Shown piece by piece: positions 8,218 to 16,711 of a stretch of DNA of 64,000 nt. Source of the stretch: Methylomonas paludis (lineage in GTDB: Bacteria > Pseudomonadota > Gammaproteobacteria > Methylococcales > Methylomonadaceae). Position 1 is the stretch's first letter. The number at the start of each line of letters is the position of its first letter. The stretch spans positions 248,001-312,000 of the forward strand of contig NZ_CP073754.1 in NCBI RefSeq assembly GCF_018734325.1, in the 5' to 3' direction. The notes under the pieces are model-generated. The model ran no database searches. It was not told where the DNA came from and saw nothing but the letters and a program-made list of their open reading frames with translations. The position numbers and the translations under genes were made by a program.

Positions 8218-9300
8218 TTAAGCGGCATTTTTGTTCTGAGTTGTCTCCTCTGTATTAGGTTTACTGTTAGTCACTGGCTTATCAGGATTAAGGTGGACTG
8301 CTTGGATGCAATCCCAATTCCGCGTGTTACCAGTCCATCGCTTCGGGTTTCGATCACGGGCAGCCTCATAAACGGCTTTACGCTTAACCAGTAGGCCTTG
8401 ATCTAAGCCTTCATGGCGTTGCGCTGGCGTGACAAACCGGATGGCGCTGTGGCGATGCTCGTGGTTGTACCATTCCACCAGTCTCGTTACCCAGTCACGA
8501 GCATCCGTCACCTTTGCAAACGGCTTTAACGGATAGTTTGGCCGGTATTTTAAGGTCTTAAAGAGCGATTCTGAGTAAGGATTGTCGTTGCTAACCGAAG
8601 GCCGACTTAACGAGGGCATGACACCGAGTTGTTGCAAGGTTGCCAGCATGGTAGCGCCTTTCATGGGGCTACCGTTATCAGAGTGCAGTATCAGCTGTTT
8701 GGGCTGTATCCCCTCACGATGGCACAGGTCACGTAACAATTCGCCTGCCAAGGTACTGCTTTCCTCTTCAAACACCTGCCAACCCACGATCTTTCGGCTG
8801 AAAATATCCACAAACAGGTAAAGATAGAAAAACTGTCCACGGATTGCTGATGGCAGATAGGTAATATCCCAGCTATAAAGTTGGTTAGGTACGGTGGCAC
8901 AGAGGGCACGCGGTTTAGTGCGGGATTGAGCAGGGCGTTCACTGCGACGGTGTGCCAATTGGTTTTCTGCTCGCAGTACGCGATAGAATGTCGATTCAGA
9001 AGCCAGATAGCGGCCTTGATCGGCCAGCCGAGGTACGATCTGACTCGGCGGCAGATGCCCAAATTCATCGGAATTGGCAACAGCCAACACCTCGGCTCGC
9101 TCCATGACGGTAAGCTTATGCGGCGGTTGATATTCACGTAATGGACGTTGATCACAATGAACGGTCTCACCGGTCTGCCAGCGCTGCAAGGTGCGTTCGC
9201 TTAAACCCAGCACTTCACAAGCTTGGGCTTGCCGCGCACCCGCTATTATCGATTCATTCAGTAAAACAATTACTTGCTTGCGCTCTTCGTGGGCAGTCAT
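8218..9300 (-). CDS. IS3-family transposase OrfB (copy B)
   Basis: Translates to the same 360 residues as the OrfB at 5048-6130, with the DDE catalytic core intact. It starts within the ATGA overlap with orfA. Confidence 0.9.
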   Translation of the reverse strand: MTAHEERKQVIVLLNESIIAGARQAQACEVLGLSERTLQRWQTGETVHCDQRPLREYQPPHKLTVMERAEVLAVANSDEFGHLPPSQIVPRLADQGRYLASESTFYRVLRAENQLAHRRSERPAQSRTKPRALCATVPNQLYSWDITYLPSAIRGQFFYLYLFVDIFSRKIVGWQVFEEESSTLAGELLRDLCHREGIQPKQLILHSDNGSPMKGATMLATLQQLGVMPSLSRPSVSNDNPYSESLFKTLKYRPNYPLKPFAKVTDARDWVTRLVEWYNHEHRHSAIRFVTPAQRHEGLDQGLLVKRKAVYEAARDRNPKRWTGNTRNWDCIQAVHLNPDKPVTNSKPNTEETTQNKNAA

Positions 9301-9788
9301 TCGACCTCTCCCCCCAAGAGCGCTCGGAACTTTTTTTGCAGAACCAACAGCGCGGCGGCTTCTGCTAAGGCTTTGTCTTTGCGTAACAACTCTCGCTCCA
9401 GGGTATGAATTTCCGCTTTTAGGGTATGCACTTCACCTTTTTCAGATACGCCACCCTGACGACAGAATTCAGCTTTCCACTGCTCAAGCTGATGAACGAA
9501 TAACCCTTGTTCACGGCACCAGGCATTCAAGTCTTCCCCGTTCAAGCCATAAGATTTCTGTAACGCTGAGAGACGTTCTTCAGGACGCCAATCATCAGGG
9601 CGTTTCGATTTCGACGGTAGATCTCGGGAGTTATGCAATTTAGCTTTTTTCATCCATGTTTTTAGGGTTTGCCAGCAAACGTTCAAGTCCTTCGCAATAT
9701 CCTGAATCGATTGGTCGTTTCCACGGTTGTAAACTTTTCTCAGAGCTTGCTCTTTGAAGTCTTCAGAATACCTTGTATATGTTTTCAT
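9297..9788 (-). CDS. IS3-family transposase OrfA (copy B)
   Basis: Same 163-residue product as the OrfA at 6127-6618: helix-turn-helix N terminus and coiled-coil C terminus. ATG start at 9788. Confidence 0.85.
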   Translation of the reverse strand: MKTYTRYSEDFKEQALRKVYNRGNDQSIQDIAKDLNVCWQTLKTWMKKAKLHNSRDLPSKSKRPDDWRPEERLSALQKSYGLNGEDLNAWCREQGLFVHQLEQWKAEFCRQGGVSEKGEVHTLKAEIHTLERELLRKDKALAEAAALLVLQKKFRALLGGEVE

Positions 9789-9854
9789 CTCTAATCTCAA
9801 ATTTTATTGGCTTTAAAAATTTGAGACGACAACTAGTCTGACGCGGGGGGAGAT

Positions 9855-10742
9855 GCAGACACGAGTCTCCCTCAGTTTATTGTCGAGACTAACGGCAAAC
9901 GCATAGGATCTTCCGAGTTGGATAACGAGGATATTGGTCGATGGCTTTGGTTTCGTTCAAGTGTAGTGACCGACCTTCTAGGCCACCGCGGCTTCGCCCT
10001 TAAGTGGTACACGGCGGAGACCGGTGCTATTTGCTCGGCCTCTAGCTACGCCACTCACTTCGGTATTAATTCTGCTGATTTACTAACAGTCTACGCTTAC
10101 GACATCGCTCGTCTCCCACCTTGGGAACAGCATGTCTGGGCTGCCCATAACGTTGCTCCCGATGGGAAGGTCTCAGGAGAATTGTTGTCGGCGCAAGTCA
10201 AGGCTCAACCGGCGTCCACACACGCTGTAGAGGAAATGTTCTTTGGGAGCATGCGAATGCTCGAACAAGGCTTCCGAGAAAGGTTCGGTGTTGACTTGTT
10301 CAGCCACGATATCGATGACGAATCAGTTATGCAGCAGGTATCTCGTTTCCATAGCAAGGACCAGGCGTCATTGCTAAGGCTGGCGAAAGAGCTTGTCCGT
10401 GCATTCTCCGACCGACTCAACATTCGCGATCTCCGCAAACTTTCAACCCACGCGGAAAAAGAAAAGCTTGGATCAAACAAGCTTCTGCAAGATATTCTGT
10501 CCCAGAAAATTGGGGCCGATAAGGCTCGCCAAGTCTTTTCCGAGATTGCTGGTGCTTATGATATGCGCGTCGGTGATGCACATCCGACCGGATCAAAAAT
10601 TACAGATGCAATCAAGCTTGCAGGCATTGACCAAAGCCGCTCGCACCTAAGACAAGGTGAGCAGCTGATCCACAACTTCGGGCGAGCGGTTTGGTATACA
10701 GGTAAATATCTCTTCGGACAACCTGGATCCCATGAAAGCTAG
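9855..10742 (+). pseudogene. Cassette 3 gene, 3' part; possible HEPN-like C terminus
   Basis: The continuation of 7296-8177; the join reads GGA GAT then GCA GAC and preserves the frame, adding 295 residues. The C-terminal 150 residues are predicted mostly helical and contain YDMRVGDAHP, which fits the R-x4-6-H motif of HEPN-type ribonucleases, followed by QGEQLIHNFGRAVW. I infer a possible HEPN-like domain, and with it a possible role in defence or toxicity, from this motif alone; the R...H spacing also occurs by chance. The stop TAG lies 12 bp before the third attC-like site. An internal ATG start downstream of the IS could give a truncated product. Confidence 0.6.
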
Positions 10743-10754
10743 TACTCACATGCC

Positions 10755-10823
10755 GCATGACAACTCGCTCAACACGGACGTGCATAGGCGGCGCTTCGTG
10801 CCACTTATGCACGCCGGTTAGCT
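10755..10823 (+). other. attC-like recombination site, after cassette 3
   Basis: A 69-bp site with outer boxes GCATGAC (degenerate) and GTTAGCT (one base off GTTRRRY). Inner arms CGGACGTGCATA (10775-10786) and TATGCACGCCG (10806-10816) pair over 11 bp with one unpaired A, followed by a GGCGGCGCTTCGTGCC loop region. The stretch CAACTCGCTCAA...GCCGGTTAGCTCAAAC closely resembles attC sites of proteobacterial integron cassettes. It closes the array; beyond it lies clpB in the opposite orientation. Confidence 0.75.
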
Positions 10824-10918
10824 CAAACTTTAAAAGACTGCTTTCGATTCTATCGCCGCCATACACTTAAATTCTTGAGTGTCGCAAAGTGGCCGATAAC
10901 GGCAATTAAGTTAAGACA

Positions 10919-10953
10919 ATAAAAAACCACCCCAGCCCCAAAGCCAGGGTGGT
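10919..10953 (-). terminator. Rho-independent terminator of clpB
   Basis: On the minus strand, ACCACCCTGGC, a short loop, and GGCTGGGGTGGT form a stem followed by a run of T residues (the A run at 10921-10926 on the + strand). It lies 29 bp beyond the clpB stop. Confidence 0.8.
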
Positions 10954-10981
10954 CTCACCCGACCCAATAAAAACCTATCCC

Positions 10982-13555
10982 TTACTTACCAAACACCAGC
11001 CCATCCCCAGCCACATCGACCTTAATCACATCCCCAGGCACATAGTTACCGGACAGCAGTTGATTAGCCAGCGGATTTTCCAACTGACGTTGAATCGCCC
11101 GTTTCAACGGTCTTGCCCCATACACAGGGTCAAAACCGGCTTCGCCAAGCAAATCCAGTGCAGCTTCGGTAATTTCCAGGCCAATGTCTTTGTCCTGTAA
11201 ACGCTGCCGCAACAGGTCGATCTGAATTTCACTAATGGCGCGGATTTGTCTCTCATCCAGCGGATGAAACACCACCGCCTCGTCAATCCGGTTAATAAAT
11301 TCAGGACGGAAATGTTGGGCCACAATTTCCATTACCGCATCCTTCATCGCCACATAGTTTTCTTCGCCGGCCAGTTCCTGAATCAGTTGTGAACCCAGGT
11401 TAGAGGTCATCACGATTACCGTGTTTCTAAAATCCACGGTGCGGCCCTGGCCATCGGTCAAGCGGCCATCGTCCAGCACCTGTAATAGGATGTTAAACAC
11501 ATCGGCATGGGCTTTTTCAATTTCATCCAGCAAAATTACCGAATAAGGTTTGCGCCGCACCGCCTCGGTCAGATAACCGCCTTCTTCATAGCCTACATAG
11601 CCGGGCGGTGCGCCAATCAGCCGCGCTACGGAATGTTTCTCCATAAACTCGGACATATCAATCCGCACCATGGCCTCTTCGGTGTCAAACATAAATTCGG
11701 CCAGCGCTTTGCACAACTCGGTTTTACCCACCCCGGTCGGCCCCAGGAACAGGAAGGAACCATTAGGCCGGTTGGGGTCGGATAAGCCGGCCCGTGAGCG
11801 GCGAATCGCGTTGCTGACCGCTTTCAGGGCTTCCTGCTGACCGATGACCCTATGACCCAGTTCTTCTTCCATGCGCAGCAATTTTTCCCGCTCGCCTTCC
11901 ATCATTTTTGACACCGGGATACCGGTCCATTTGGAAACGATTTCGGCAATTTCCTCTTCGGTTACCCTGCTGCGCACTAAAGTAGTTTGCTGTTGTTCGG
12001 CCTGCGCGGCAATTTCCAGTTCTTTTTCCAGTCTCGGCAACTCGCCGTATTGCAGTTCAGACATACGGCCATAATCCTGCGCCCGCCGCGCTGCTTCCAG
12101 TTCCAGCCGCACATGTTCCAGCTTTTCCTTAATCGAAGATGTGCCTTGCAGGGCAGCTTTTTCGGCTTTCCACACTTCATCCAGATCGGAATAAACTTTT
12201 TCCAGTTCGGCAATTTCCTGATGCAAAATATCCAGACGCTTTATCGATGCAGCATCATTTTCATTTTTCATCGCTTCACGTTCAATTTTTAACTGAATCA
12301 AACGCCTGTCCAGCTTATCCATTTCTTCCGGTTTGGAATCCATCTCCATACGAATTTTACTGGCCGCCTCGTCTATCAGATCAATCGCCTTGTCCGGCAA
12401 CTGCCGGTCGGCAATATAGCGATGCGACAGGGTTGCCGCCGCCACGATGGCCGGGTCGGTAATATCCACGCTGTGATGAATCTCATAACGCTCTTTCAGG
12501 CCGCGCAAAATCGCGATAGTGTCGGCCACACTCGGTTCATCCACCTGCACTTTTTGAAAGCGCCGTTCCAACGCCGCGTCTTTTTCGATGTATTGGCGGT
12601 ATTCGTCCAGAGTGGTGGCACCCACGCAATGCAGCTCACCGCGCGCCAGTGCCGGTTTCAGCATATTGCCGGCATCCATCGCGCCTTCGGCTTTACCGGC
12701 ACCAACCATGGTATGCAGTTCGTCGATAAACAGAATCACCTGGCCCTCCAGCTTCGCTACATCGCTTAAGACAGCTTTAAGACGCTCTTCAAAGTCGCCA
12801 CGAAACTTGGCGCCGGCTATCAGCGCCGCCATATCCAACGACAGCAATTGCTTACCCTTAATACCTTCCGGCACTTCGCCGTTGACGATACGTTGCGCCA
12901 GACCTTCCACAATAGCGGTTTTACCCACGCCGGGTTCACCAATCAGCACCGGATTATTTTTGGTGCGGCGTTGTAACACCTGAATGGTGCGGCGGATTTC
13001 GTCGTCACGACCAATCACCGGATCAAGCTTGCCCTGTTCGGCGCGCTTGGTCAGGTTGATGGTGTATTTTTTCAAAGCCTGACGCTGATCTTCGGCATTG
13101 GCATCATTCACATTTTGCCCGCCGCGCATATTGTCTATGGCTTTTTCCACCGCCGCCTGAGTCACACCAGCCTGTTTCAACAGGGTTTGCAGCGTACCTT
13201 TGCTGTCCAGCGCAGCCAGCAAAAACAGCTCACTGGAAATAAACGCATCCTGACGTTTTTGCGCCAGTTTGTCGGTTAAATTCAGGATGCGGCTCAACTC
13301 GTTGGAAATTTGCACATCACCACCGGTGCCGGCCACACTGGCCAACCTGTCGATGGCTTGCTGTAAATCCTTACGCAGGCTATTAATCTGAGCGCCGGTT
13401 TGTACCAGTAAAGGCCTGATGCTGCCGCCTTCCTGGTCGATGAGTGCCAGCATGACATGTAAAGGATCAATAAATTGCTGATCTTTACCCAGTGCCAGGC
13501 TTTGCGCATCGGCCAGCGCCAACTGAAATTTACTGGTTAATTTATCCATTCGCAT
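10982..13555 (-). CDS. clpB: ATP-dependent disaggregase ClpB
   Basis: A 857-residue Hsp100 chaperone, the same length as E. coli ClpB and alignable along its whole length. It threads aggregated proteins through a hexameric ring and, with DnaK, returns them to solution in the cytoplasm. In order: Clp N domain (about 1-150), AAA+ module 1 with Walker A GEPGVGKT near residue 206 and Walker B ILFIDE, the long coiled-coil middle domain (about 410-525), and AAA+ module 2 with GPTGVGKT near 605 and the pore loop GYVGYEEGG. The ATG at 13555 ([10 protein letters not shown]) has GAGG 9 bases upstream and matches the E. coli start. It is monocistronic, behind a sigma-32-type promoter. Confidence 0.98.
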   Translation of the reverse strand: MRMDKLTSKFQLALADAQSLALGKDQQFIDPLHVMLALIDQEGGSIRPLLVQTGAQINSLRKDLQQAIDRLASVAGTGGDVQISNELSRILNLTDKLAQKRQDAFISSELFLLAALDSKGTLQTLLKQAGVTQAAVEKAIDNMRGGQNVNDANAEDQRQALKKYTINLTKRAEQGKLDPVIGRDDEIRRTIQVLQRRTKNNPVLIGEPGVGKTAIVEGLAQRIVNGEVPEGIKGKQLLSLDMAALIAGAKFRGDFEERLKAVLSDVAKLEGQVILFIDELHTMVGAGKAEGAMDAGNMLKPALARGELHCVGATTLDEYRQYIEKDAALERRFQKVQVDEPSVADTIAILRGLKERYEIHHSVDITDPAIVAAATLSHRYIADRQLPDKAIDLIDEAASKIRMEMDSKPEEMDKLDRRLIQLKIEREAMKNENDAASIKRLDILHQEIAELEKVYSDLDEVWKAEKAALQGTSSIKEKLEHVRLELEAARRAQDYGRMSELQYGELPRLEKELEIAAQAEQQQTTLVRSRVTEEEIAEIVSKWTGIPVSKMMEGEREKLLRMEEELGHRVIGQQEALKAVSNAIRRSRAGLSDPNRPNGSFLFLGPTGVGKTELCKALAEFMFDTEEAMVRIDMSEFMEKHSVARLIGAPPGYVGYEEGGYLTEAVRRKPYSVILLDEIEKAHADVFNILLQVLDDGRLTDGQGRTVDFRNTVIVMTSNLGSQLIQELAGEENYVAMKDAVMEIVAQHFRPEFINRIDEAVVFHPLDERQIRAISEIQIDLLRQRLQDKDIGLEITEAALDLLGEAGFDPVYGARPLKRAIQRQLENPLANQLLSGNYVPGDVIKVDVAGDGLVFGK

Positions 13556-13588
13556 TTGCGTACCTCAAGGAATTGTATGATGCTGCTG

Positions 13589-13617
13589 AAATGGGGCAAT
13601 CCCCTTATGTTTTCAAG
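13589..13617 (-). promoter_or_regulatory. Sigma-32 (heat-shock) promoter of clpB
   Basis: On the minus strand CTTGAAA (13611-13617), 14 bases, then CCCCATTT (13589-13596). This is an almost perfect match to the RpoH consensus CTTGAAA-N13-17-CCCCATNT and sits 34 bp upstream of the clpB start. Confidence 0.85.
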
Positions 13618-13831
13618 GACACCAACTCATTTTCCACAAAAATTAACAGATAATTCATTCGGCTTAGCTCTTAATATTAGCGGCAACCAGCAACACAGCA
13701 TAGCTATCAAAGCCAAATCACAGTACAATTAGACCCGCACAGCTACTGAATTTTGGATGATACGGCCATGGTTAACATTCATAATTCCACTGCTGTGTCA
13801 TCATTAGTTTTAATTTGTAGGAGTTTTCTAA

Positions 13832-14035
13832 ATGGCAACAGGTACTGTGAAGTGGTTTAATAACACCAAAGGCTTCGGTTTTATTCAGCCAACAGAAGGG
13901 AGTGAGGATGTTTTTGTACACCACTCGGTGATTTTGGGCGAAGGCTTTAAAACCTTATCACCAGGTCAATCCGTACAATTCGAGATTGAGTCCGGTCCCA
14001 AAGGTTTGACAGCAACAAACGTTCAAGCCAAATAA
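13832..14035 (+). CDS. Cold-shock domain protein (CspA family)
   Basis: A 67-residue single cold-shock domain protein of usual family length. The RNA-binding motifs are both present: RNP1 as KGFGFI (residues 14-19) and RNP2 as VFVHH (27-31). Such proteins bind single-stranded RNA or DNA and melt mRNA structure, acting as RNA chaperones in cold or in stationary phase. AGGAG lies 8 bases before the ATG. It is divergent from clpB and monocistronic, closed by a terminator at 14052. Which Csp paralogue it is cannot be told from sequence. Confidence 0.95.
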   Translation: MATGTVKWFNNTKGFGFIQPTEGSEDVFVHHSVILGEGFKTLSPGQSVQFEIESGPKGLTATNVQAK

Positions 14036-14051
14036 GTGTAAAACTCCACAG

Positions 14052-14077
14052 AAAAGGCTCTTCACGGAGCCTTTTTT
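14052..14077 (+). terminator. Rho-independent terminator of the cold-shock gene
   Basis: AAAAGGCTC-TTCACG-GAGCC followed by TTTTTT, 16 bp after the stop codon. Confidence 0.88.
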
Positions 14078-14133
14078 ATGCCTAAAATCTAGCCAAATTG
14101 GCTTTGCCCATCCCCTTTCTGATTAAGGCGAAT

Positions 14134-14186
14134 GTAGCCTCGATGCAACGCAGTGGAATCGAGGAGGTTCGCAGCCTAGCCTTTAT
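14134..14186. repeat. Dispersed hairpin repeat, family A
   Basis: Contains GTAGCCTCGATGCAACG, a short middle and GGAATCGAGG, so CCTCGAT pairs with ATCGAGG around a 13-base loop; the tail reads TTCGCAGCCTAGCCTTTATC. Close copies occur at 16363-16414 and 16507-16555. Confidence 0.8.
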
Positions 14187-14190
14187 CCAA

Positions 14191-14220
14191 GATGCGGGTG
14201 CGATCCCGCCTCTACCACCT
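14191..14220 (+). other. tRNA/tmRNA 3'-end-like remnant
   Basis: GATGCGGGTGCGATCCCGC followed by CTCTACCACCT resembles a T-arm and acceptor strand. The T-loop would have only six bases, the end reads CCT rather than CCA, and no matching 5' acceptor strand or anticodon arm is found upstream. I read it as a degenerate scrap, possibly a scar of an integration event, or chance. Confidence 0.3.
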
Positions 14221-14418
14221 TTGCCCAATCAACTGTTAACCCAAACATAGCCGTTCTAAAGCCAGAGTGATTTTAAAAAAAATCGGCTGATTTTAGCGTC
14301 AATCATTGCAGGGATAAATGCTATATCCCTAAATTTTGTATTGTTATCAATATTTTGTAGCCACTCGCTATATTTTGGGACTATAATCAAACCTCCTCCG
14401 CTATAATCGTACCCTACT

Positions 14419-15336
14419 ATGGCAAACGAATTCCCTAGCTTAAGACAACTCAACACTCCTCAAAAAGTTTTATTTACCGGTTACCTCAGTACCGTAGCTA
14501 TAGGCTATCTGGTAGCCATCATTCAGATTCTGTTTACTCACGGTATGGCCGACGGCAAATTTGGCCTGTCTATCGATGATATCGTCTATAGTTATTACGG
14601 CAACCGTTCCGGCAGTATGCTGGAAACCAAGCTTAACGGCTCCATGAAGGATAATGCCTCCGATCAGGAACGCTTTCAGATTATTCAATGGGTGCGTGAT
14701 GGTGCCGATCGTCAGGAATTTAGCGAAACCGGTGTGGAAAAAATCATCCAGGACCGTTGTGTGATGTGTCACAGCAAAGGCGCACCGGTTCCGGATTTTA
14801 CCGACTTCAAAGTGTTAAAAGAATTGGCCAGTCAGGATGAGGGGGCAACCTTCAGTTCGCTGACCAGAGTCTCGCATATCCATTTATTTGGTATCGCCTT
14901 TATCTTCATGTTCGTGGGGCTGATATTCAGCTTTAGCGAAACCAGTACGGTCAGATACAAATCCTTGGCTATTGGTATGCCTTATGTGTTTTTGTTGGCG
15001 GACATCGTTTCCTGGTGGCTGACCAAACTGTCGCCCAGCTTTGCCTGGTTGGTGATGCTGGCAGGTTCCGGTATGGCGATATCCTTTGGTTTTATGTGGA
15101 TAGTGTCACTCTTGGAAATGTGGTGGTTTGATCTGGCCTTTGTCAATTCAAAAGGCGAGCGTTACCCGCAATGGAGTGTTTATGTCGAAGGCAAATTTAA
15201 ACAGTTAGGCGGCGAAGATTTTTGGTACAAGCTAGTGGCCTTGACTAAAAAGTTGGGCTTATCGCTTTGGACCAAAGCCAATGAGCAGGGCATCCCGGCG
15301 CTTAAAGCCCTTTACGGCAAATTCAGAAAGAAATAG
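14419..15336 (+). CDS. Membrane protein with one c-type heme motif
   Basis: A 305-residue protein of unknown function. One hydrophobic segment near residues 17-40 is followed by an extracytoplasmic stretch containing CVMCH (the covalent heme c motif CxxCH, about residues 114-118) with PVPDF after it. Three more membrane segments lie at about 157-175, 187-205 and 212-235, and a basic C-terminal tail follows. This layout suggests a membrane-anchored mono-heme cytochrome with a small heme loop, perhaps passing electrons to or from a quinone or respiratory enzyme, but the partner is not evident. There is no Shine-Dalgarno before the ATG, and a TATAAT ends 11 bases before it, so the mRNA may be nearly leaderless. 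The gene stands alone; its right-hand neighbour is convergent. Confidence 0.75.
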   Translation: MANEFPSLRQLNTPQKVLFTGYLSTVAIGYLVAIIQILFTHGMADGKFGLSIDDIVYSYYGNRSGSMLETKLNGSMKDNASDQERFQIIQWVRDGADRQEFSETGVEKIIQDRCVMCHSKGAPVPDFTDFKVLKELASQDEGATFSSLTRVSHIHLFGIAFIFMFVGLIFSFSETSTVRYKSLAIGMPYVFLLADIVSWWLTKLSPSFAWLVMLAGSGMAISFGFMWIVSLLEMWWFDLAFVNSKGERYPQWSVYVEGKFKQLGGEDFWYKLVALTKKLGLSLWTKANEQGIPALKALYGKFRKK

Positions 15337-15349
15337 TCCTGATGGAGGT

Positions 15350-15370
15350 GGGCAGGCCTTATGCCTGCCC
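15350..15370. terminator. Hairpin between convergent genes
   Basis: GGGCAGGC-CTTAT-GCCTGCCC, 14 bp after the heme protein gene and 15 bp before the end of the radical SAM gene. It lacks a clear T run, so it could serve either direction or none. Confidence 0.5.
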
Positions 15371-15384
15371 ATATGCGCTTATAC

Positions 15385-16239
15385 TTAGGCGCTGACACTA
15401 ACCTGATAACCCAAGGCGCTGATCTGGTCGGCAAAGGCCTGCATTTCCGCCAAGGGCATAGCTTGCAACTCGTCTGCTTCCGGTTGAAACGACTGCCGGG
15501 CTATGCTGTACAGCATGATCTGCCGGATCAGAATGCCGGCTGCCGGCAGCGCTTTCAACAATTCTAAATAAGCCTGTTTTTCACTAGCCGTCCATAATTG
15601 CCCCCGATACTGCAACATACAAGTTTGCAGCTTGGTAGGACATAAAGCCCTGGCAATTTTCAGGTGTTCCAACAGTCTTGCTTGGCCTAGCACCGTATTA
15701 TTAACCAGCTTGCGCCCGGCAAAACTGGCGCTATCCAGCTTAAACCAAAGTTCGCCCTGGTATTGAGCCAATGCCCGTAAACCCTCCTGGACATTGCTTT
15801 GCTGAATCAGACTGCCGTTGCTGATCAGCACAAATTTTGCTGCCGGGAAAATACCAGCGCTACTGGCAATATCGCCCAGCAGGTGGATTACCTCGGCAAA
15901 ATTTTTCACACTGCTGGGTTCACCATTCCCGGAAATGGCAACATCCTTAATGCACTGCTGTGCCGCCTCGACCTTAAAATCCCGGTAAAACTCCCCGGAT
16001 TGCACATAATCAAGAAAACCACGCAATTCGCTAGCCAATAAGGCCAGATCTATATCCGGGGCCGTGCCTCGCGTCAATCCCGGCACCTGGCAATAAATGC
16101 AGCGCCAGTTACAGGCATTGTTCGGATTCAGATTAATGCCTATCGACAACCCGCCGGCCCGGCGAGACAATACCGGATACACATAACGCAGTCCGGCGAT
16201 ATCTCGATTGTGATTACTAGTGGTGAGTTGCAAAGACAT
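15385..16239 (-). CDS. Radical SAM protein
   Basis: A 284-residue protein when started at MSLQLTTSNHNRD (ATG at 16239). The upstream 30 codons of the same frame fall in a repeat-rich intergenic region and are unlikely to be translated. The 4Fe-4S motif CxxxCxxC is present as CNWRCIYC, and ISGNGEPS is the usual glycine-rich SAM-binding strand. These enzymes cleave S-adenosylmethionine to a 5'-deoxyadenosyl radical. Sequence features such as LNPNNACNWRC and FYRDF resemble wyosine/MoaA-like radical SAM proteins of unknown substrate. Nothing in the neighbourhood fixes the substrate; the fhc operon follows on the same strand but about 470 bp away. Confidence 0.8.
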   Translation of the reverse strand: MSLQLTTSNHNRDIAGLRYVYPVLSRRAGGLSIGINLNPNNACNWRCIYCQVPGLTRGTAPDIDLALLASELRGFLDYVQSGEFYRDFKVEAAQQCIKDVAISGNGEPSSVKNFAEVIHLLGDIASSAGIFPAAKFVLISNGSLIQQSNVQEGLRALAQYQGELWFKLDSASFAGRKLVNNTVLGQARLLEHLKIARALCPTKLQTCMLQYRGQLWTASEKQAYLELLKALPAAGILIRQIMLYSIARQSFQPEADELQAMPLAEMQAFADQISALGYQVSVSA

Positions 16240-16711
16240 GATTAGCGGGCTGAATTTAACCGGATGGAAGGAAACCCACCAAAACTTCGCGGGTGTTTGG
16301 CGTTTAACTATCCCAAAAACACCCTGCACAATGGGCTACCATAGCCTGCATCATCGCAACCCGTAGCCTCGATGCAACGTAGTGGAATCGAGGGGTTCGC
16401 AGCGTAGCCTTTATCAAACCAGAGTCAGCCGGGTTCAACAAAATCCTGTACCGCATCAACAACACCCTGCGTAGCGCGGCTACCATAGCCGGCATCATCG
16501 AAACCCGTAGCCTCGATGCAACGTAGTGGAATCGAGGGGTTCGCAGCGTAGCCTCAATCAAATCAGTGTCAGCGGGATTCAACAATATCCCGCTTCAACC
16601 AAAATCAACTATCAACGCAAACTCTGCCTAAAACAGGCACTTGCAGGACGCGCTAAACACACTGCTACTGGTTTAAAAAAACGCCATACAACATTACGCC
16701 AAATAATTACG
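16240..16711. other. Gene-free stretch dominated by a 144-bp tandem repeat
   Basis: Lies between fhcC and the radical SAM gene, both on the minus strand. It holds the tandem repeat at 16318-16605 and, at its left end, a sequence with AACCCACCAAAACTTCGCGGG of the kind scattered in this genome. The open frame on the minus strand at 16304-16585 encodes RTPRFHYVASRLRV twice and is simply the translation of the repeat. Confidence 0.7.
16318..16605. repeat. Two tandem 144-bp units, each with a family A hairpin
   Basis: ACACCCTGC begins each unit (16318 and 16462). Both contain GTAGCCTCGATGCAACG...ATCGAGGGGTTCGCAGCGTAGCC (at 16363 and 16507) and a GTCAGC-GGG-TTCAACAA tail. The units differ at scattered positions, so this is not a recent duplication. 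Confidence 0.82.

Larger units (their letters stand above)
8178..9850 (-). mobile_element. IS3-family insertion sequence, copy B
   Basis: Identical by eye to copy A at 5008-6680, same orientation. Flanked by its own 4-bp target duplication AGAT (8174-8177 and 9851-9854). Different duplications at the two copies mean two independent insertions rather than a composite transposon. Confidence 0.9.
14078..14418. other. Gene-free stretch with a dispersed repeat and tRNA-like scrap
   Basis: No convincing gene. It holds one copy of the CCTCGAT...ATCGAGG repeat (14134-14186), a tRNA 3'-end-like sequence (14191-14220), and an AT-rich promoter region for the gene at 14419 with two TATAAT boxes at 14382-14387 and 14402-14407. 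The minus-strand open frame covering 14256-14456 looks spurious. Confidence 0.6.

Noticed and set aside
5008-9850. Composite transposon made of two IS3 copies around 6681-8177
   Set aside because: Each copy has its own different 4-bp target duplication and the enclosed DNA is continuous with the genes on either side, so they are separate insertions.
12139-12983. Open frames of over 100 codons opposite clpB
   Set aside because: Shadow frames produced by codon bias of the intact clpB gene; no start signals or homology.
16304-16585. Minus-strand open frame encoding a protein with two near-identical halves
   Set aside because: It is only the translation of the 144-bp tandem repeat and has no ribosome binding site or recognisable fold.
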